This document shows, piece after piece, positions 1 to 7,242 of a DNA stretch of 21,166 bases; within the stretch, counting starts at the first letter, position 1, and each line of letters begins with the position of its first letter. The DNA is from Bacteroidales bacterium UBA6192 (GTDB lineage Bacteria; Bacteroidota; Bacteroidia; Bacteroidales; F082). The translations under genes were made by a program, and so were the position numbers. The DNA lies in assembly GCA_002422725.1 (NCBI GenBank), contig DITE01000119.1:1-21166 (forward strand), written 5' to 3'. The notes under the pieces are model-generated. The model was not told the DNA's origin. It was given only the letters and a program-made list of their open reading frames with translations, and made no database searches.

Positions 1-582
1 GTTCTTCTCGATATAGTATAAACCTGATTCAGTAGGTTCAATAGTTATATTATTGGTTTTCAAGTAATCCTGCAATAAAAGGTTTTCCTCTTCTTTCATC
101 TGCAATAACCTGGCATTGTTCTCAGCCTGCACTTCCTCCTGTGATTGAATCTTTAATAATTTGATATCAAAATACATGGGATCACCCGGTTTAACAAACT
201 CCGGTAGTTCCTGCATGCCAACCATTTTTACATAAAATGAATCTACAGGAAATGCAACAGTCACTGAGTCACCAACAACCATGAATTTCAGGCCGTCATA
301 TATGTCACCTTTAAAAGTTGGATCAACTAGCGGAAAACTTAGTGCTTCGGGCATTTCTTTGCTCGAAAACAACACAGTATCTTCTAAGCGATATTCCATC
401 GAAACAGTGACAATATCATTCAATTCAGGAGTTTTTCCTCCCTCTTCACCTTTTAAATGATACTTCATATACACAATATCGCCTACCAGTTTAAATCCCG
501 GATATGGCCCCTTGTTGCAAGAATACAACATTAAAGCTACTGAAAACAGCAAGCTACTAACTAAAAAGGTCTTGATTTTCAT
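1..582 (-). CDS. FKBP-type peptidyl-prolyl isomerase-like lipoprotein, 3' end missing
   Basis: This gene starts with ATG at 582 and reads without a stop to the left edge, giving 194 N-terminal residues. The product begins with a lipoprotein signal ending in the lipobox LYSC (Cys22), so it is probably anchored in the envelope. Residues of about 30-145 align by eye with the N-terminal half of the next gene upstream: both have a D-TV-FSSKEM or FDSKEM stretch, a FKGD-Y(D/E)G segment and a PDFV or PEFV-GD segment. This resembles a degenerate FKBP domain. The last visible residues (ESGLYYIEKN) match the point where the neighbour's second, canonical FKBP domain begins, so a C-terminal FKBP domain probably lies off the window. 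Only 4 bases separate it from the upstream gene, so it is almost certainly the fourth gene of the nrnA operon. Isomerase activity cannot be judged from this part. Confidence 0.85.
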   Translation of the reverse strand, partial: MKIKTFLVSSLLFSVALMLYSCNKGPYPGFKLVGDIVYMKYHLKGEEGGKTPELNDIVTVSMEYRLEDTVLFSSKEMPEALSFPLVDPTFKGDIYDGLKFMVVGDSVTVAFPVDSFYVKMVGMQELPEFVKPGDPMYFDIKLLKIQSQEEVQAENNARLLQMKEEENLLLQDYLKTNNITIEPTESGLYYIEKN

Positions 583-586
583 AAGA

Positions 587-1462
587 TTAATTTAAGATTT
601 CTAATAATTCAATGTCAAAAATTAGTGGAGTGTGGGGAGGTATTTGCCCCACATTACGTTCGCCATAAGCAAGATTGGCAGGGATAATCAATTTTACTTT
701 TCCCCCAACCTTCATTTTTTTAATGCCTTCATCCCAACCGGGAATCACTTCATTCCTTCCAACAGTGAATTCAAATGGTTTTCCCTGGTCATAAGATGAA
801 TCGAAAATCGTCCCATCAGTAAAAGTTCCAGTATAGTTAACTTTTACTTTACTGCCTTGCACGGGCGATTTCCCTTTGCCATACACCTGATGCAAGATAA
901 TAAGCCCTGACTCTTCCGGTACTTGTGTTACATTGTTTTGCTGCTTGTAAATTGAAAGTAGCATATTACCCCTTGCTTGCATCTCTTCCAGAAACTTTTT
1001 CTTTTCGATGTTGAATTGCTCCTTTGTATAGAAGTTTTTTAGGCGCACATGGATCAGCATCATGTCACCTGAATGAACGAAATCGGGTAATTTCTTTGCC
1101 CTGAGAACTTTGAGAATAACTGAATCGGCCGGGCATTGAAAACTGGCTGAATCACCCTTATGCATCATCAGTATTCCCTCATAAAAATCACCCTTAAATA
1201 TAGATGGAATCAATGGAAATTGCATGGGGCGTTCCATCTCTTTACTGTCGAAAATCACTGTATCATTCACCGAATATGACATCTGAACGGTTATAATATC
1301 GGTAATGCCCACCTTAGCAGAATCTGGATTTGATTCATGAAACTTGTAATACAATCCTGATTTTGTTTTCTTGAAACCTTTCAAATGTTCAGGCTGACAT
1401 CCAAAAGCAAACACCGCCAATAATAAAAACATTCCTGCTTTTACACAAAACTTTATAAACAT
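587..1462 (-). CDS. Tandem-FKBP peptidyl-prolyl cis-trans isomerase lipoprotein
   Basis: A 291-residue protein with a lipoprotein signal peptide (lipobox AFGC, Cys22), presumably acting on folding of envelope proteins by proline isomerisation. Residues of about 30-145 form a degenerate FKBP-like domain (DTVIFDSKE, FKGDFYEGI, then GDSASF). Residues of about 185-290 form a canonical FKBP domain: VNYTG, GTIFDSS, VIPGWDEG, LAYGE and IPPHTPL. Tyr210, Phe220, Asp221, Trp243 and Tyr266 occupy the usual FKBP active-site positions, so this second domain is probably catalytic while the first is not. The linker between them (about 146-180) is charged and helical-looking. The gene lies 9 bases after the preceding FKBP gene and 4 bases before the next one, in an operon started by nrnA. 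It is clearly a paralogue of the truncated gene at the left edge. Confidence 0.92.
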   Translation of the reverse strand: MFIKFCVKAGMFLLLAVFAFGCQPEHLKGFKKTKSGLYYKFHESNPDSAKVGITDIITVQMSYSVNDTVIFDSKEMERPMQFPLIPSIFKGDFYEGILMMHKGDSASFQCPADSVILKVLRAKKLPDFVHSGDMMLIHVRLKNFYTKEQFNIEKKKFLEEMQARGNMLLSIYKQQNNVTQVPEESGLIILHQVYGKGKSPVQGSKVKVNYTGTFTDGTIFDSSYDQGKPFEFTVGRNEVIPGWDEGIKKMKVGGKVKLIIPANLAYGERNVGQIPPHTPLIFDIELLEILN

Positions 1463-1471
1463 AGTCTTGAA

Positions 1472-2017
1472 TTAATTTAAGTCAACAACCTCAATATCAT
1501 AGATTAACGTTGATTTCGGAGGTATCATCTTGTCATCACCCAAGAGCCCGAAAGCAAGATGCGAAGGTAGTATAAATTTTGCCCTGTCCCCTACTTTTAA
1601 CAGCAATATTCCTTCTTCAATTCCGGACTCGACACCACCTTTTCCAACTAAGAATTGTTTTAATCCATCTTTTTCTGAGCTGTAAACCAATGTTCCGTCG
1701 ATCAACTTCACCTCGTAGCGAATAGTTACCAATTTTCCAGGAACAACAGGCTGTCCAACCCCCCGAAAATAAATCATGCTACGTAAACCCGATTGGCTAA
1801 CTTCCATACTCCAGCCATACCGCCGAACCAGGTCATCAATTTCAATTTCTTCTTTTTTTACCAGATATCTATTTACCTTAACGAATGGTTCCTGAGTATC
1901 TATCTGTTTTTGAGTTATTTGTTCATTGTTTTCGTTTGATTGTTGCGTGCAGGATGCGCAGAAAGTAGCAATAATCCAAATTAAAAAAAGTGACACGTAA
2001 ACATTGTTCATCTTCAT
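1472..2017 (-). CDS. GldI-like FKBP peptidyl-prolyl isomerase lipoprotein
   Basis: A 181-residue lipoprotein (lipobox CASC, Cys23) with one FKBP domain at about residues 88-181 (VTIRYEVKLIDGTLVYSS, LLKVGDRAKFILPSHLAFG, MIPPKSTLIYDIEV). Ahead of the domain is a segment (IDDLVRRYGWSMEVSQSGLR) resembling that of GldI, the gliding-motility lipoprotein of Flavobacterium, which has a similar length. The usual FKBP active-site residues are altered: the FD pair is VY, the Trp of the PGW motif is Ile (ESGIEEG), and the Tyr of AYG is Phe. Catalysis may therefore be weak or absent, with a chaperone role more likely. Its ATG overlaps the stop codon of nrnA by 4 bases (ATGA), implying translational coupling. 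Assignment to the FKBP family is firm; a gliding or T9SS role is only inferred from similarity. Confidence 0.9.
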   Translation of the reverse strand: MKMNNVYVSLFLIWIIATFCASCTQQSNENNEQITQKQIDTQEPFVKVNRYLVKKEEIEIDDLVRRYGWSMEVSQSGLRSMIYFRGVGQPVVPGKLVTIRYEVKLIDGTLVYSSEKDGLKQFLVGKGGVESGIEEGILLLKVGDRAKFILPSHLAFGLLGDDKMIPPKSTLIYDIEVVDLN

Positions 2018-3048
2018 AACAAATCATACTGATAATCAAGATCATTAATAACAGTTGGCAACAACTTAATCAATGCATTCACAGCATCTTTCATGCTAAG
2101 TGAGGAGTTTCCTCCTGCAGCATTGTGATGTCCGCCGCCTTCAAAATATTCTCTGGCGAAATCATTAACCGAAAAATCACCCTTCGATCTGAACGATAGT
2201 CTTACATGATCTTTTTTCTCTGTGATCAGCACTGCCAGATTTATTTTTGCCATGGAAAGTGGAAAATTTACTATCCCTTCCGTATCTCCAATTTGATAGT
2301 CAAATTGTTTGAGGTCAGCTTTGCTTAAGGTTATAATAGCCGTCCTGTACTCCTCCATAACCAGCATTCTATTGTTGATTGCATGGCCCAATAAACGAAG
2401 CTTATTTTCCGTTAAAGTATCATAAATTAATCTGTGAATACGCTCAGCATCAATTCCTTTATCAATTAACGATGCGGTAACCCTAAACGTATCAGAATGC
2501 TTTATGGCATGGCTAAAAGAGCCGGTATCAGTCATGATCCCAACATATAAACATTCAGCAATTGGTTGATCAATTAGATGATCGTTTCCTGTTTCGCTAA
2601 GCAGAAAATAAATCAATTCCGCTGTGCTGGATATATCTGTTACTGACAATATGAGGGAGAAATCATCCACATCAGGGTTAGGATGATGATCAACAAGGTA
2701 TTTTACTGCCGGCGAGGCGATAAGATCGTCAGCTGTCGCCCCTGAACGCTTTAAAGTATTATAATCCAAACAAAAAATAATATCAGCTTCCTGAATCAAT
2801 GGTTTAGCAATTTTTGACTGATGTTCAAAGATGACAATGTCACTAATTCCGGGCATCCAGGCTAAAAAAGCAGGATACATATTGGGAATTACAACATGAA
2901 CATGATGTCCCATTTTCTTTAAAACCCATGACAATGCCAATGAGGAGCCAATAGCATCTCCATCAGGATTGGTGTGAGAAGTTACTACGATTGATAATTT
3001 TTGTTGGAGAATTTGATTGAATTCAGGAATCAGTGATGATATAGCCAT
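2014..3048 (-). CDS. nrnA: Bifunctional oligoribonuclease / PAP phosphatase NrnA (DHH-DHHA1)
   Basis: A 344-residue cytosolic DHH-family phosphoesterase. Members of the NrnA group degrade very short RNAs (nanoRNA) and dephosphorylate 3'-phosphoadenosine 5'-phosphate using Mn2+. The metal-binding motifs are in the expected order: HTNPDGD (His25, Asp29, Asp31), CLDYN (Asp95), the DHH triad at 120-122 and GIMTDTG (Asp174). The C-terminal DHHA1 domain carries the substrate-binding GGGHHNAAGG motif at about 304-313. The length fits the family (about 320-345). It is the first gene of a minus-strand operon and overlaps the GldI-like FKBP gene by 4 bases. A well-matched Bacteroidota promoter lies just upstream. 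The start is the only reasonable ATG before the DHH domain. Confidence 0.95.
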   Translation of the reverse strand: MAISSLIPEFNQILQQKLSIVVTSHTNPDGDAIGSSLALSWVLKKMGHHVHVVIPNMYPAFLAWMPGISDIVIFEHQSKIAKPLIQEADIIFCLDYNTLKRSGATADDLIASPAVKYLVDHHPNPDVDDFSLILSVTDISSTAELIYFLLSETGNDHLIDQPIAECLYVGIMTDTGSFSHAIKHSDTFRVTASLIDKGIDAERIHRLIYDTLTENKLRLLGHAINNRMLVMEEYRTAIITLSKADLKQFDYQIGDTEGIVNFPLSMAKINLAVLITEKKDHVRLSFRSKGDFSVNDFAREYFEGGGHHNAAGGNSSLSMKDAVNALIKLLPTVINDLDYQYDLL

Positions 3049-3071
3049 GAAGTGAAATTGGTTAATGCGGG

Positions 3072-3104
3072 CAAAATTAGTTAATTATGATAAATTGCTT
3101 CAAA
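3072..3104 (-). promoter_or_regulatory. Predicted promoter of the nrnA-FKBP operon
   Basis: On the minus strand, a -33 TTTG (complement of 3101-3104) is followed by 21 bases and a -7 element TAATTTTG (complement of 3072-3079). This matches the Bacteroidota housekeeping consensus TTTG/TAnnTTTG. It would start the transcript about 15-20 bases before the ATG at 3048. The -33 box lies within the small palindrome TCAAAATTTGA (3100-3110). Confidence 0.7.
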
Positions 3105-3267
3105 ATTTGAGGCCTGTTATTATGAATTCTTAAGTTTTTAATCCATAACGGTTCACTGGTTTGATCATTAAAATCGGCATTGGCAGCCTAATTGGTTCAA
3201 AACTAACCACCTATTCCATCATAAATAATTGATACACATAATTATGCTAAACATTTAGGTATATCGA

Positions 3268-3298
3268 TGTTACAATATCATTCTAAATATTACTTTTG
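3268..3298 (+). promoter_or_regulatory. Predicted ndk promoter
   Basis: TACTTTTG at 3291-3298 is a perfect Bacteroidota -7 element (TAnnTTTG) and is followed by CA. The position expected for the -33 box (3268-3271) reads TGTT, so that half is weak. The predicted transcript would have a leader of only about 10-12 bases, A-rich and without a Shine-Dalgarno sequence (AAATTAAAAAACA before the ATG), which is common in this phylum. Confidence 0.6.
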
Positions 3299-3315
3299 CA
3301 CAAAATTAAAAAACA

Positions 3316-3735
3316 ATGACAGGGAACATTACATTCACAATGGTTAAGCCAGGTTCGGTTGCTGAAGGTCACGCTGCCGCGATACTGGCAAAAATAACAG
3401 AGGGTGGCTTTAAGATCAAAGCACTTAAAATGTGCAAATTAAACAAAGAACATGCTGAAGCCTTTTATGCAGTGCACAAAGAAAGGCCTTTTTTTAACAG
3501 CCTTGTAGCTTCGATGAGCTCAGGTTGTGTAGTTGCTGCAATTCTGGAAAAAGAAAATGCAGTTGAGGCTTACAGAAACTATATCGGAGCAACAAACCCA
3601 TCTGATGCCACAGAAGGAACTATAAGGAAAATATTTGGACGATCAATAGAAGCTAACGCTGTACATGGCTCAGATAGTGATGAAAATGCACAAATTGAAG
3701 CCGATTTTTTCTTCAATAAGTTTGAACGGTTTTAA
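3316..3735 (+). CDS. ndk: Nucleoside diphosphate kinase
   Basis: A 139-residue cytosolic enzyme that transfers the gamma-phosphate of ATP to nucleoside diphosphates through a phosphohistidine, balancing the NTP and dNTP pools. The N-terminus ITFTMVKPGSV is the family signature for the first strand and Lys site. The catalytic motif is NAVHGSDS, with His117 as the phosphorylated residue, and the RPFFNSLV and GATNPSDATEGTIRK segments are the expected nucleotide-contacting parts. Length is normal. It is a single-gene unit: it has its own promoter, its TAA ends at 3735, and the stop codon of the convergent XRE gene begins at 3736. Its likely terminator is downstream, inside that convergent gene. 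Confidence 0.97.
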   Translation: MTGNITFTMVKPGSVAEGHAAAILAKITEGGFKIKALKMCKLNKEHAEAFYAVHKERPFFNSLVASMSSGCVVAAILEKENAVEAYRNYIGATNPSDATEGTIRKIFGRSIEANAVHGSDSDENAQIEADFFFNKFERF

Positions 3736-4209
3736 TCAAGCCTGTTTGTAAACTTCAAATGTGCCATTTTTGTAAAAAAATACAATTTTTTCCAACAAAA
3801 CTTCGCTTTCAACCCTTCCGGATATCTCCTGAAGGGTTTTTTTTATACCATCGCCTGTATCACCTTCTTTATTAGGGTTAACAGTTTCTGGTCTAACGAT
3901 CGCATCACTTTCCTGAAAGGGCTTGGTTTCGTATTGAGTTAGCTCAAATAGTTCAGGATGGTGATTTTTCTGTTTCGCTTTTTCTGTGTCATTCTGAACC
4001 TCTGTAATAGGACCTTTTCCAAAAATTAACCATTCCAGACTAAATTCAGGATACGTTTCCTTAATCTTTACAATTAGGTCAAGGCTTGGTTTATTCCTTC
4101 CTGATAGAATGTGAGAAATTCCTGATCGCTGGATTTCCAGTTCCTCAGCAAATCGTGTAGCATTTATTTTTTTTATCTGAAGAATCTTTGCAATTCTGTC
4201 TTTCATCAT
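3736..4209 (-). CDS. XRE/Cro-family helix-turn-helix transcriptional regulator
   Basis: A 157-residue DNA-binding protein. Residues of about 5-60 form an HTH_3 domain: an initial helix, then TRFAEELEIQRSGISHILSG as the helix-turn-helix, followed by RNKPSLDLIVKIKETYPEFS and the sentence-like ending LEWLIFGKGP, a layout common in Bacteroidota XRE regulators. The middle (about 70-125) is polar and probably disordered. The C-terminus (VLLEKIVFFYKNGTFEVY) is a short conserved tail seen on related regulators; its role is unknown to me. There is no peptidase or ligand domain. Two adjacent Met codons open the frame; the first is used here and the second is equally possible. A strong promoter lies just upstream and overlaps a GTTAC motif, suggesting autoregulation. 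The gene is convergent with ndk with no intervening base. Confidence 0.85.
   Translation of the reverse strand: MMKDRIAKILQIKKINATRFAEELEIQRSGISHILSGRNKPSLDLIVKIKETYPEFSLEWLIFGKGPITEVQNDTEKAKQKNHHPELFELTQYETKPFQESDAIVRPETVNPNKEGDTGDGIKKTLQEISGRVESEVLLEKIVFFYKNGTFEVYKQA
3811..3844 (+). terminator. Intrinsic terminator for ndk, inside the convergent regulator gene
   Basis: The perfect 8-bp stem AACCCTTC (3811-3818) / GAAGGGTT (3831-3838) has a 12-base loop and runs into eight Ts (3837-3844) on the plus strand. This is a well-formed rho-independent terminator about 76 bases after the ndk stop codon. It lies within the coding sequence of the XRE gene, where it encodes part of the segment just before the conserved C-terminal tail. 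Confidence 0.75.
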
Positions 4210-4225
4210 GATAAAAATTGATTTA

Positions 4226-4257
4226 CAAAAGTAACATATATCTTTCAGATATACAAA
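4226..4257 (-). promoter_or_regulatory. Predicted promoter of the XRE regulator
   Basis: On the minus strand, TTTG (complement of 4254-4257), a 20-base spacer and TACTTTTG (complement of 4226-4233) match the Bacteroidota consensus in both boxes. The -7 box directly abuts a GTTAC motif (complement of 4231-4235), and a GTTAC-N4-GTAAC dyad (4268-4281) lies just upstream of the -33 box. This arrangement would suit an autorepressor. Confidence 0.75.
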
Positions 4258-4614
4258 TTATGTAAATGTTACGTTTGTAACTTTTGCTCTGTTGATAACG
4301 TTTTGTAGTTATTGTTTAGTTTATATCTACTATAAAGCTCTATATATGATATTTAATTATATTTTTCTTAAAGTGATACGATGGCTATATATAAATCAAA
4401 TATTTTAATTAATTACTTTAATTGTATTTATGTTTAATGATGATTTACAGTACTATAAGTACAATTTCTGACAAAAATTACATTCTTTACTCAGATAATC
4501 TATTCGGACGATTTGAATCTTTTGTTACATTAGTAGAAATAGATTGTAACATCTTATTTAGATGTATGTTACAATTAATATGATTACATATGTATAATGA
4601 TAGACATTTGTAAC
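4231..4614. repeat. Cluster of seven GTTAC/GTAAC motifs, probable operator array
   Basis: GTTAC or its complement GTAAC occurs at 4231, 4268, 4277, 4524, 4546, 4568 and 4610 (first base of each). The pair at 4268-4281 forms the dyad GTTAC-N4-GTAAC. The three at 4524, 4546 and 4568 are spaced exactly 22 bases apart in alternating orientation and are embedded in TGTTACA or TGTAACA heptamers; the next is 42 bases further on. From base composition alone I would expect fewer than about one such pentamer in this length. The bound protein is unknown; the adjacent XRE regulator is the obvious candidate. Confidence 0.5.
4549..4565. repeat. Small perfect hairpin within the motif array
   Basis: ACATCT (4549-4554) and AGATGT (4560-4565) form a 6-bp inverted repeat around the loop TATTT. 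It sits exactly between two of the 22-base-spaced motifs, whose own arms (GTAACAT 4546-4552, ATGTTAC 4566-4572) are also inverted repeats. There is no T-tract, so it is not a terminator. Confidence 0.4.
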
Positions 4615-4881
4615 TATTTGTTCAGTTTTCTGAAAAACTTGTTCATTCATTCAAATTGTTTGACAAGATTTGCTAAAATGTTTTTAAAATTTTCATTCAT
4701 CCGACCAAAATTGTATCTCATTTTGGTATCAGTATCTCCTCTTCTTCTGCTGATTTCTTTTCCGTATAATACATTGAATAGTAGTTTAGAGCCCAACGTT
4801 TCAATAAGCATATGCAGCACATGTCATGCTCTTGCAGTTCATACGCTTTGAATTCAGGTTTTTAACAAGTAAAATATCCAC

Positions 4882-4914
4882 CTTGTACAAATAAAAAGAA
4901 GATTGTTATATTTG
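4882..4914 (+). promoter_or_regulatory. Predicted promoter of the histidine kinase-response regulator operon
   Basis: CTTG (4882-4885), a 21-base spacer and TATATTTG (4907-4914) match the Bacteroidota -33/-7 pattern, with one mismatch in the -33 box. Transcription would start near 4920, giving a leader of roughly 115 bases before the ATG at 5038. Confidence 0.55.
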
Positions 4915-5037
4915 TTGCATAATGGTGGCTAAATAAGTGATTGTTAAAAATATTTTGACAAAAACAATCTGGCACATATACTACTAACCTGATTAAGTGT
5001 GCAAAACCAAAAGAATAATAATCAGCATCTAAGTAAA

Positions 5038-7239
5038 ATGACAAAATTCATATTCGTAATTCTAAGCATTTTTTCATTGAATCAAAGTGCCTTGGCTTCA
5101 ACACCAAAAATTGATTCACTTAAGAGGCATTTACAAAACACTAAAAATCCTGGTGAGCTCATTGACATCTATTATAAAATAGCCACCGAATTTCAACCTG
5201 TAGCCATCGATTCCTTATATTATTACGCTCAGATTATACAAAACATAGAGCATGATGAAATAAGTAAAATATTCGCTTACAGCAATTTGATGTACTCCTA
5301 TTCCCGACAGAAGGGGCAATATCCGGAAGCAAAGAAATATGCGTTACAAAACATTTATGCAGCTTCACAATTGAATGAGTTGAGCTATCTTTCTGATAGT
5401 TATACAAATTTGGCTATTTATTACATGGAGCAAAGTCAGCTGGATAGTGCATCACTATATTATAAAATTGCCCTGGATTATGCTCAAACTATTCCAGACC
5501 CTGTCAGAGTGAAAAGAATTCTTGGCAATTATGCAAATGTTCTCATCAAACAAGGCAATCTGACACTCGCCCGCGAATATGCCATCATTGGTTTAACCAT
5601 CGACAGCATCTCAATGGATAAGTCTGGATTAGCAACAGGATTCAAACTATTGGGCAATATTAATCTTTACGAGGCACGTTATGATGAATCCCTTGAAGCC
5701 TATCAGAAAGCAATTGCATTGTTTGAGTTTTTAAAGGACACATCAAACCTTATCACTACCAGGAATAATCAAGCCATTGTATATGACTATATTAAGAATT
5801 ATAAACTTGCCGAACAACTACATTTAAGTAACCTCTCCTTAGTGGAAAAATCTGGTATTGAGGTGGATAAAATAAGTGTTCTGGTAAATCTTGGCAATGT
5901 TTATGAAAAACAAAACCGTAAAACCGAACAAAAAAAGATGCTTGATGAAGCATTATTTCTTGCAGAAAAGTTTGATGTAAAATCAAGTAAAGCACAGATA
6001 AATAATAATTTAGGTAATTTTTACTACTATGAAAATGATTTTAATCAAGCCCTGTATTATTTTAAAAAAGCATTAGAAGCGCACATAGTAATAGGAAACA
6101 AGAATGAAGAAGCCCTCTGCCGATCGAATATTGGATGGGCCTATAAGCAACTTGGTAATAAAAGCAATTCCATAGCTAATTTTGAAGCAGCTTTAGCAAT
6201 TGCGCATCAGATTGGATCGAAAGACAAAAGGTTAATTAGCCTTGATGGACTTGCCACTGCGTATGCTCATTTTGGTGATTATAAGAAGGCAATTGAATAC
6301 AAAGATCTTTTTATTTCATTAAATGACAGCATTTTGGGTGAAAAGACACAAAATCGGATGGCAGAACTTCAGGCAAAATACGAATCAGAAAAAAAGGAAA
6401 GAGAAATTGATCGTCTGAAACAAACTGATGCACTGAACAATCTCATTATTAATGAAAAAGAACTGGTTATTAGCAGACTTAACTGGCAACGCACAGTTTT
6501 TGGATTGAGTGGACTAATCATCTTTCTTATCGCATTTGTATTAACAAGATGGATGAAGATTAAGAAAGAAAAAGAAAAAGCAAAGGCTATACTAGCTGAG
6601 CGTGAAGCAGGGCTTCAGGCAGTTTTTGCAGCAACAGAAGATGAGCGTAAAAGAATAGCAAAGGATTTGCACGATAGTGTTGGACAGCAATTAAGTGGGC
6701 TCAAACTGGCCTGGCAGAATCACCTGCTTGGTCCATTTTCGCATTCTGTTGAGAATCAGCAATATTTATCAAAACTTTCTGATACCCTTGACGATGCGAT
6801 TGCTGAAGTCCGAAGCATTTCACATCAGATGATGCCACGCATTTTGCAGGAAGAGGGGCTCGTGCCAGCCATTTCGGATATGTTGGAAAAAGTATTTCGT
6901 AATTCACCGGTATCATTTACTTTCGAGCACTATGGTGTTGAAGACCGGTTGGATGAAAAGATTGAAATAGGCCTTTACCGTATTTGTCAGGAACTTGTTT
7001 CAAACATCATCAAACATGCTTCTGCTTCAAAAGTTAGTGTTCAATTGTTTAAGAATGCTCATTTGTTGATTCTGCTTGTTGAAGACAATGGTAAAGGAAT
7101 GAACTATGAGACTGGTAAAAGGGAAGGTATTGGACTGTTGAACATTTCCAGCCGGGTTGAGACAATACATGGGGAGTTTAATCTTGAGCCAAGCCCTGTT
7201 AGCGGTACACTTGCAACTATTAGAATACCAATAAATTAG
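5038..7239 (+). CDS. TPR-containing sensor histidine kinase (HisKA_3 / NarL type)
   Basis: From ATG 5038 the product has 733 residues. It opens with a signal peptide (TKFIFVILSIFSLNQSALAS), then about 400 residues of tetratricopeptide repeats (for example YDESLEAYQKAIALFE and FNQALYYFKKALEAH), a coiled coil (about 437-470), one membrane helix (about 484-504) and the kinase core. The TPR part should therefore be periplasmic and serve as the sensor. The dimerisation/phosphoacceptor motif ERKRIAKDLHDSVGQQ places the phosphorylated His at residue 545 (codon 6670-6672). The ATPase domain shows ELVSNIIKHA, VEDNGKGM and GIGLLNISSRV. The frame stays open upstream to a GTG at 4999, but that start would put 13 polar residues before the signal peptide, so the ATG is preferred. 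The response regulator follows after 3 bases. The signal sensed is unknown. Confidence 0.93.
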   Translation: MTKFIFVILSIFSLNQSALASTPKIDSLKRHLQNTKNPGELIDIYYKIATEFQPVAIDSLYYYAQIIQNIEHDEISKIFAYSNLMYSYSRQKGQYPEAKKYALQNIYAASQLNELSYLSDSYTNLAIYYMEQSQLDSASLYYKIALDYAQTIPDPVRVKRILGNYANVLIKQGNLTLAREYAIIGLTIDSISMDKSGLATGFKLLGNINLYEARYDESLEAYQKAIALFEFLKDTSNLITTRNNQAIVYDYIKNYKLAEQLHLSNLSLVEKSGIEVDKISVLVNLGNVYEKQNRKTEQKKMLDEALFLAEKFDVKSSKAQINNNLGNFYYYENDFNQALYYFKKALEAHIVIGNKNEEALCRSNIGWAYKQLGNKSNSIANFEAALAIAHQIGSKDKRLISLDGLATAYAHFGDYKKAIEYKDLFISLNDSILGEKTQNRMAELQAKYESEKKEREIDRLKQTDALNNLIINEKELVISRLNWQRTVFGLSGLIIFLIAFVLTRWMKIKKEKEKAKAILAEREAGLQAVFAATEDERKRIAKDLHDSVGQQLSGLKLAWQNHLLGPFSHSVENQQYLSKLSDTLDDAIAEVRSISHQMMPRILQEEGLVPAISDMLEKVFRNSPVSFTFEHYGVEDRLDEKIEIGLYRICQELVSNIIKHASASKVSVQLFKNAHLLILLVEDNGKGMNYETGKREGIGLLNISSRVETIHGEFNLEPSPVSGTLATIRIPIN

Positions 7240-7242
7240 ATT

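Larger units (their letters stand above)
4210..5037. other. Long AT-rich intergenic region between the XRE gene and the kinase operon
   Basis: This stretch of about 830 bases holds the XRE promoter, the GTTAC/GTAAC cluster at 4231-4614 and the kinase promoter near 4882-4914. An 84-codon open frame at 4597-4851 is hydrophobic and T-rich, has no recognisable domain, and starts inside the motif array; I do not regard it as a gene. I see no tRNA, small stable RNA signature or insertion sequence in it. Confidence 0.6.

Noticed and set aside
4523..4614. Possible CRISPR-like array because of the regular 22-base spacing
   Set aside because: The repeated unit is only 5-7 bases and alternates in orientation, and no cas gene is nearby. 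Operator sites are the better explanation.
4597..4851. 84-codon hydrophobic open frame on the plus strand
   Set aside because: It starts inside the motif array, has no recognisable domain, and its hydrophobicity reflects T-rich DNA. No -33/-7 promoter is seen at a normal distance before it.
4790..4855. GCCCAAC sequence resembling an integron attC half-site
   Set aside because: No matching GTTRRRY partner or second core site is found at a suitable distance, and there is no integrase.
4999..5037. GTG start for the histidine kinase, 13 codons upstream of the ATG
   Set aside because: It would place a polar Asn/Gln-rich stretch before an otherwise standard signal peptide; the ATG at 5038 gives the typical N-terminus.
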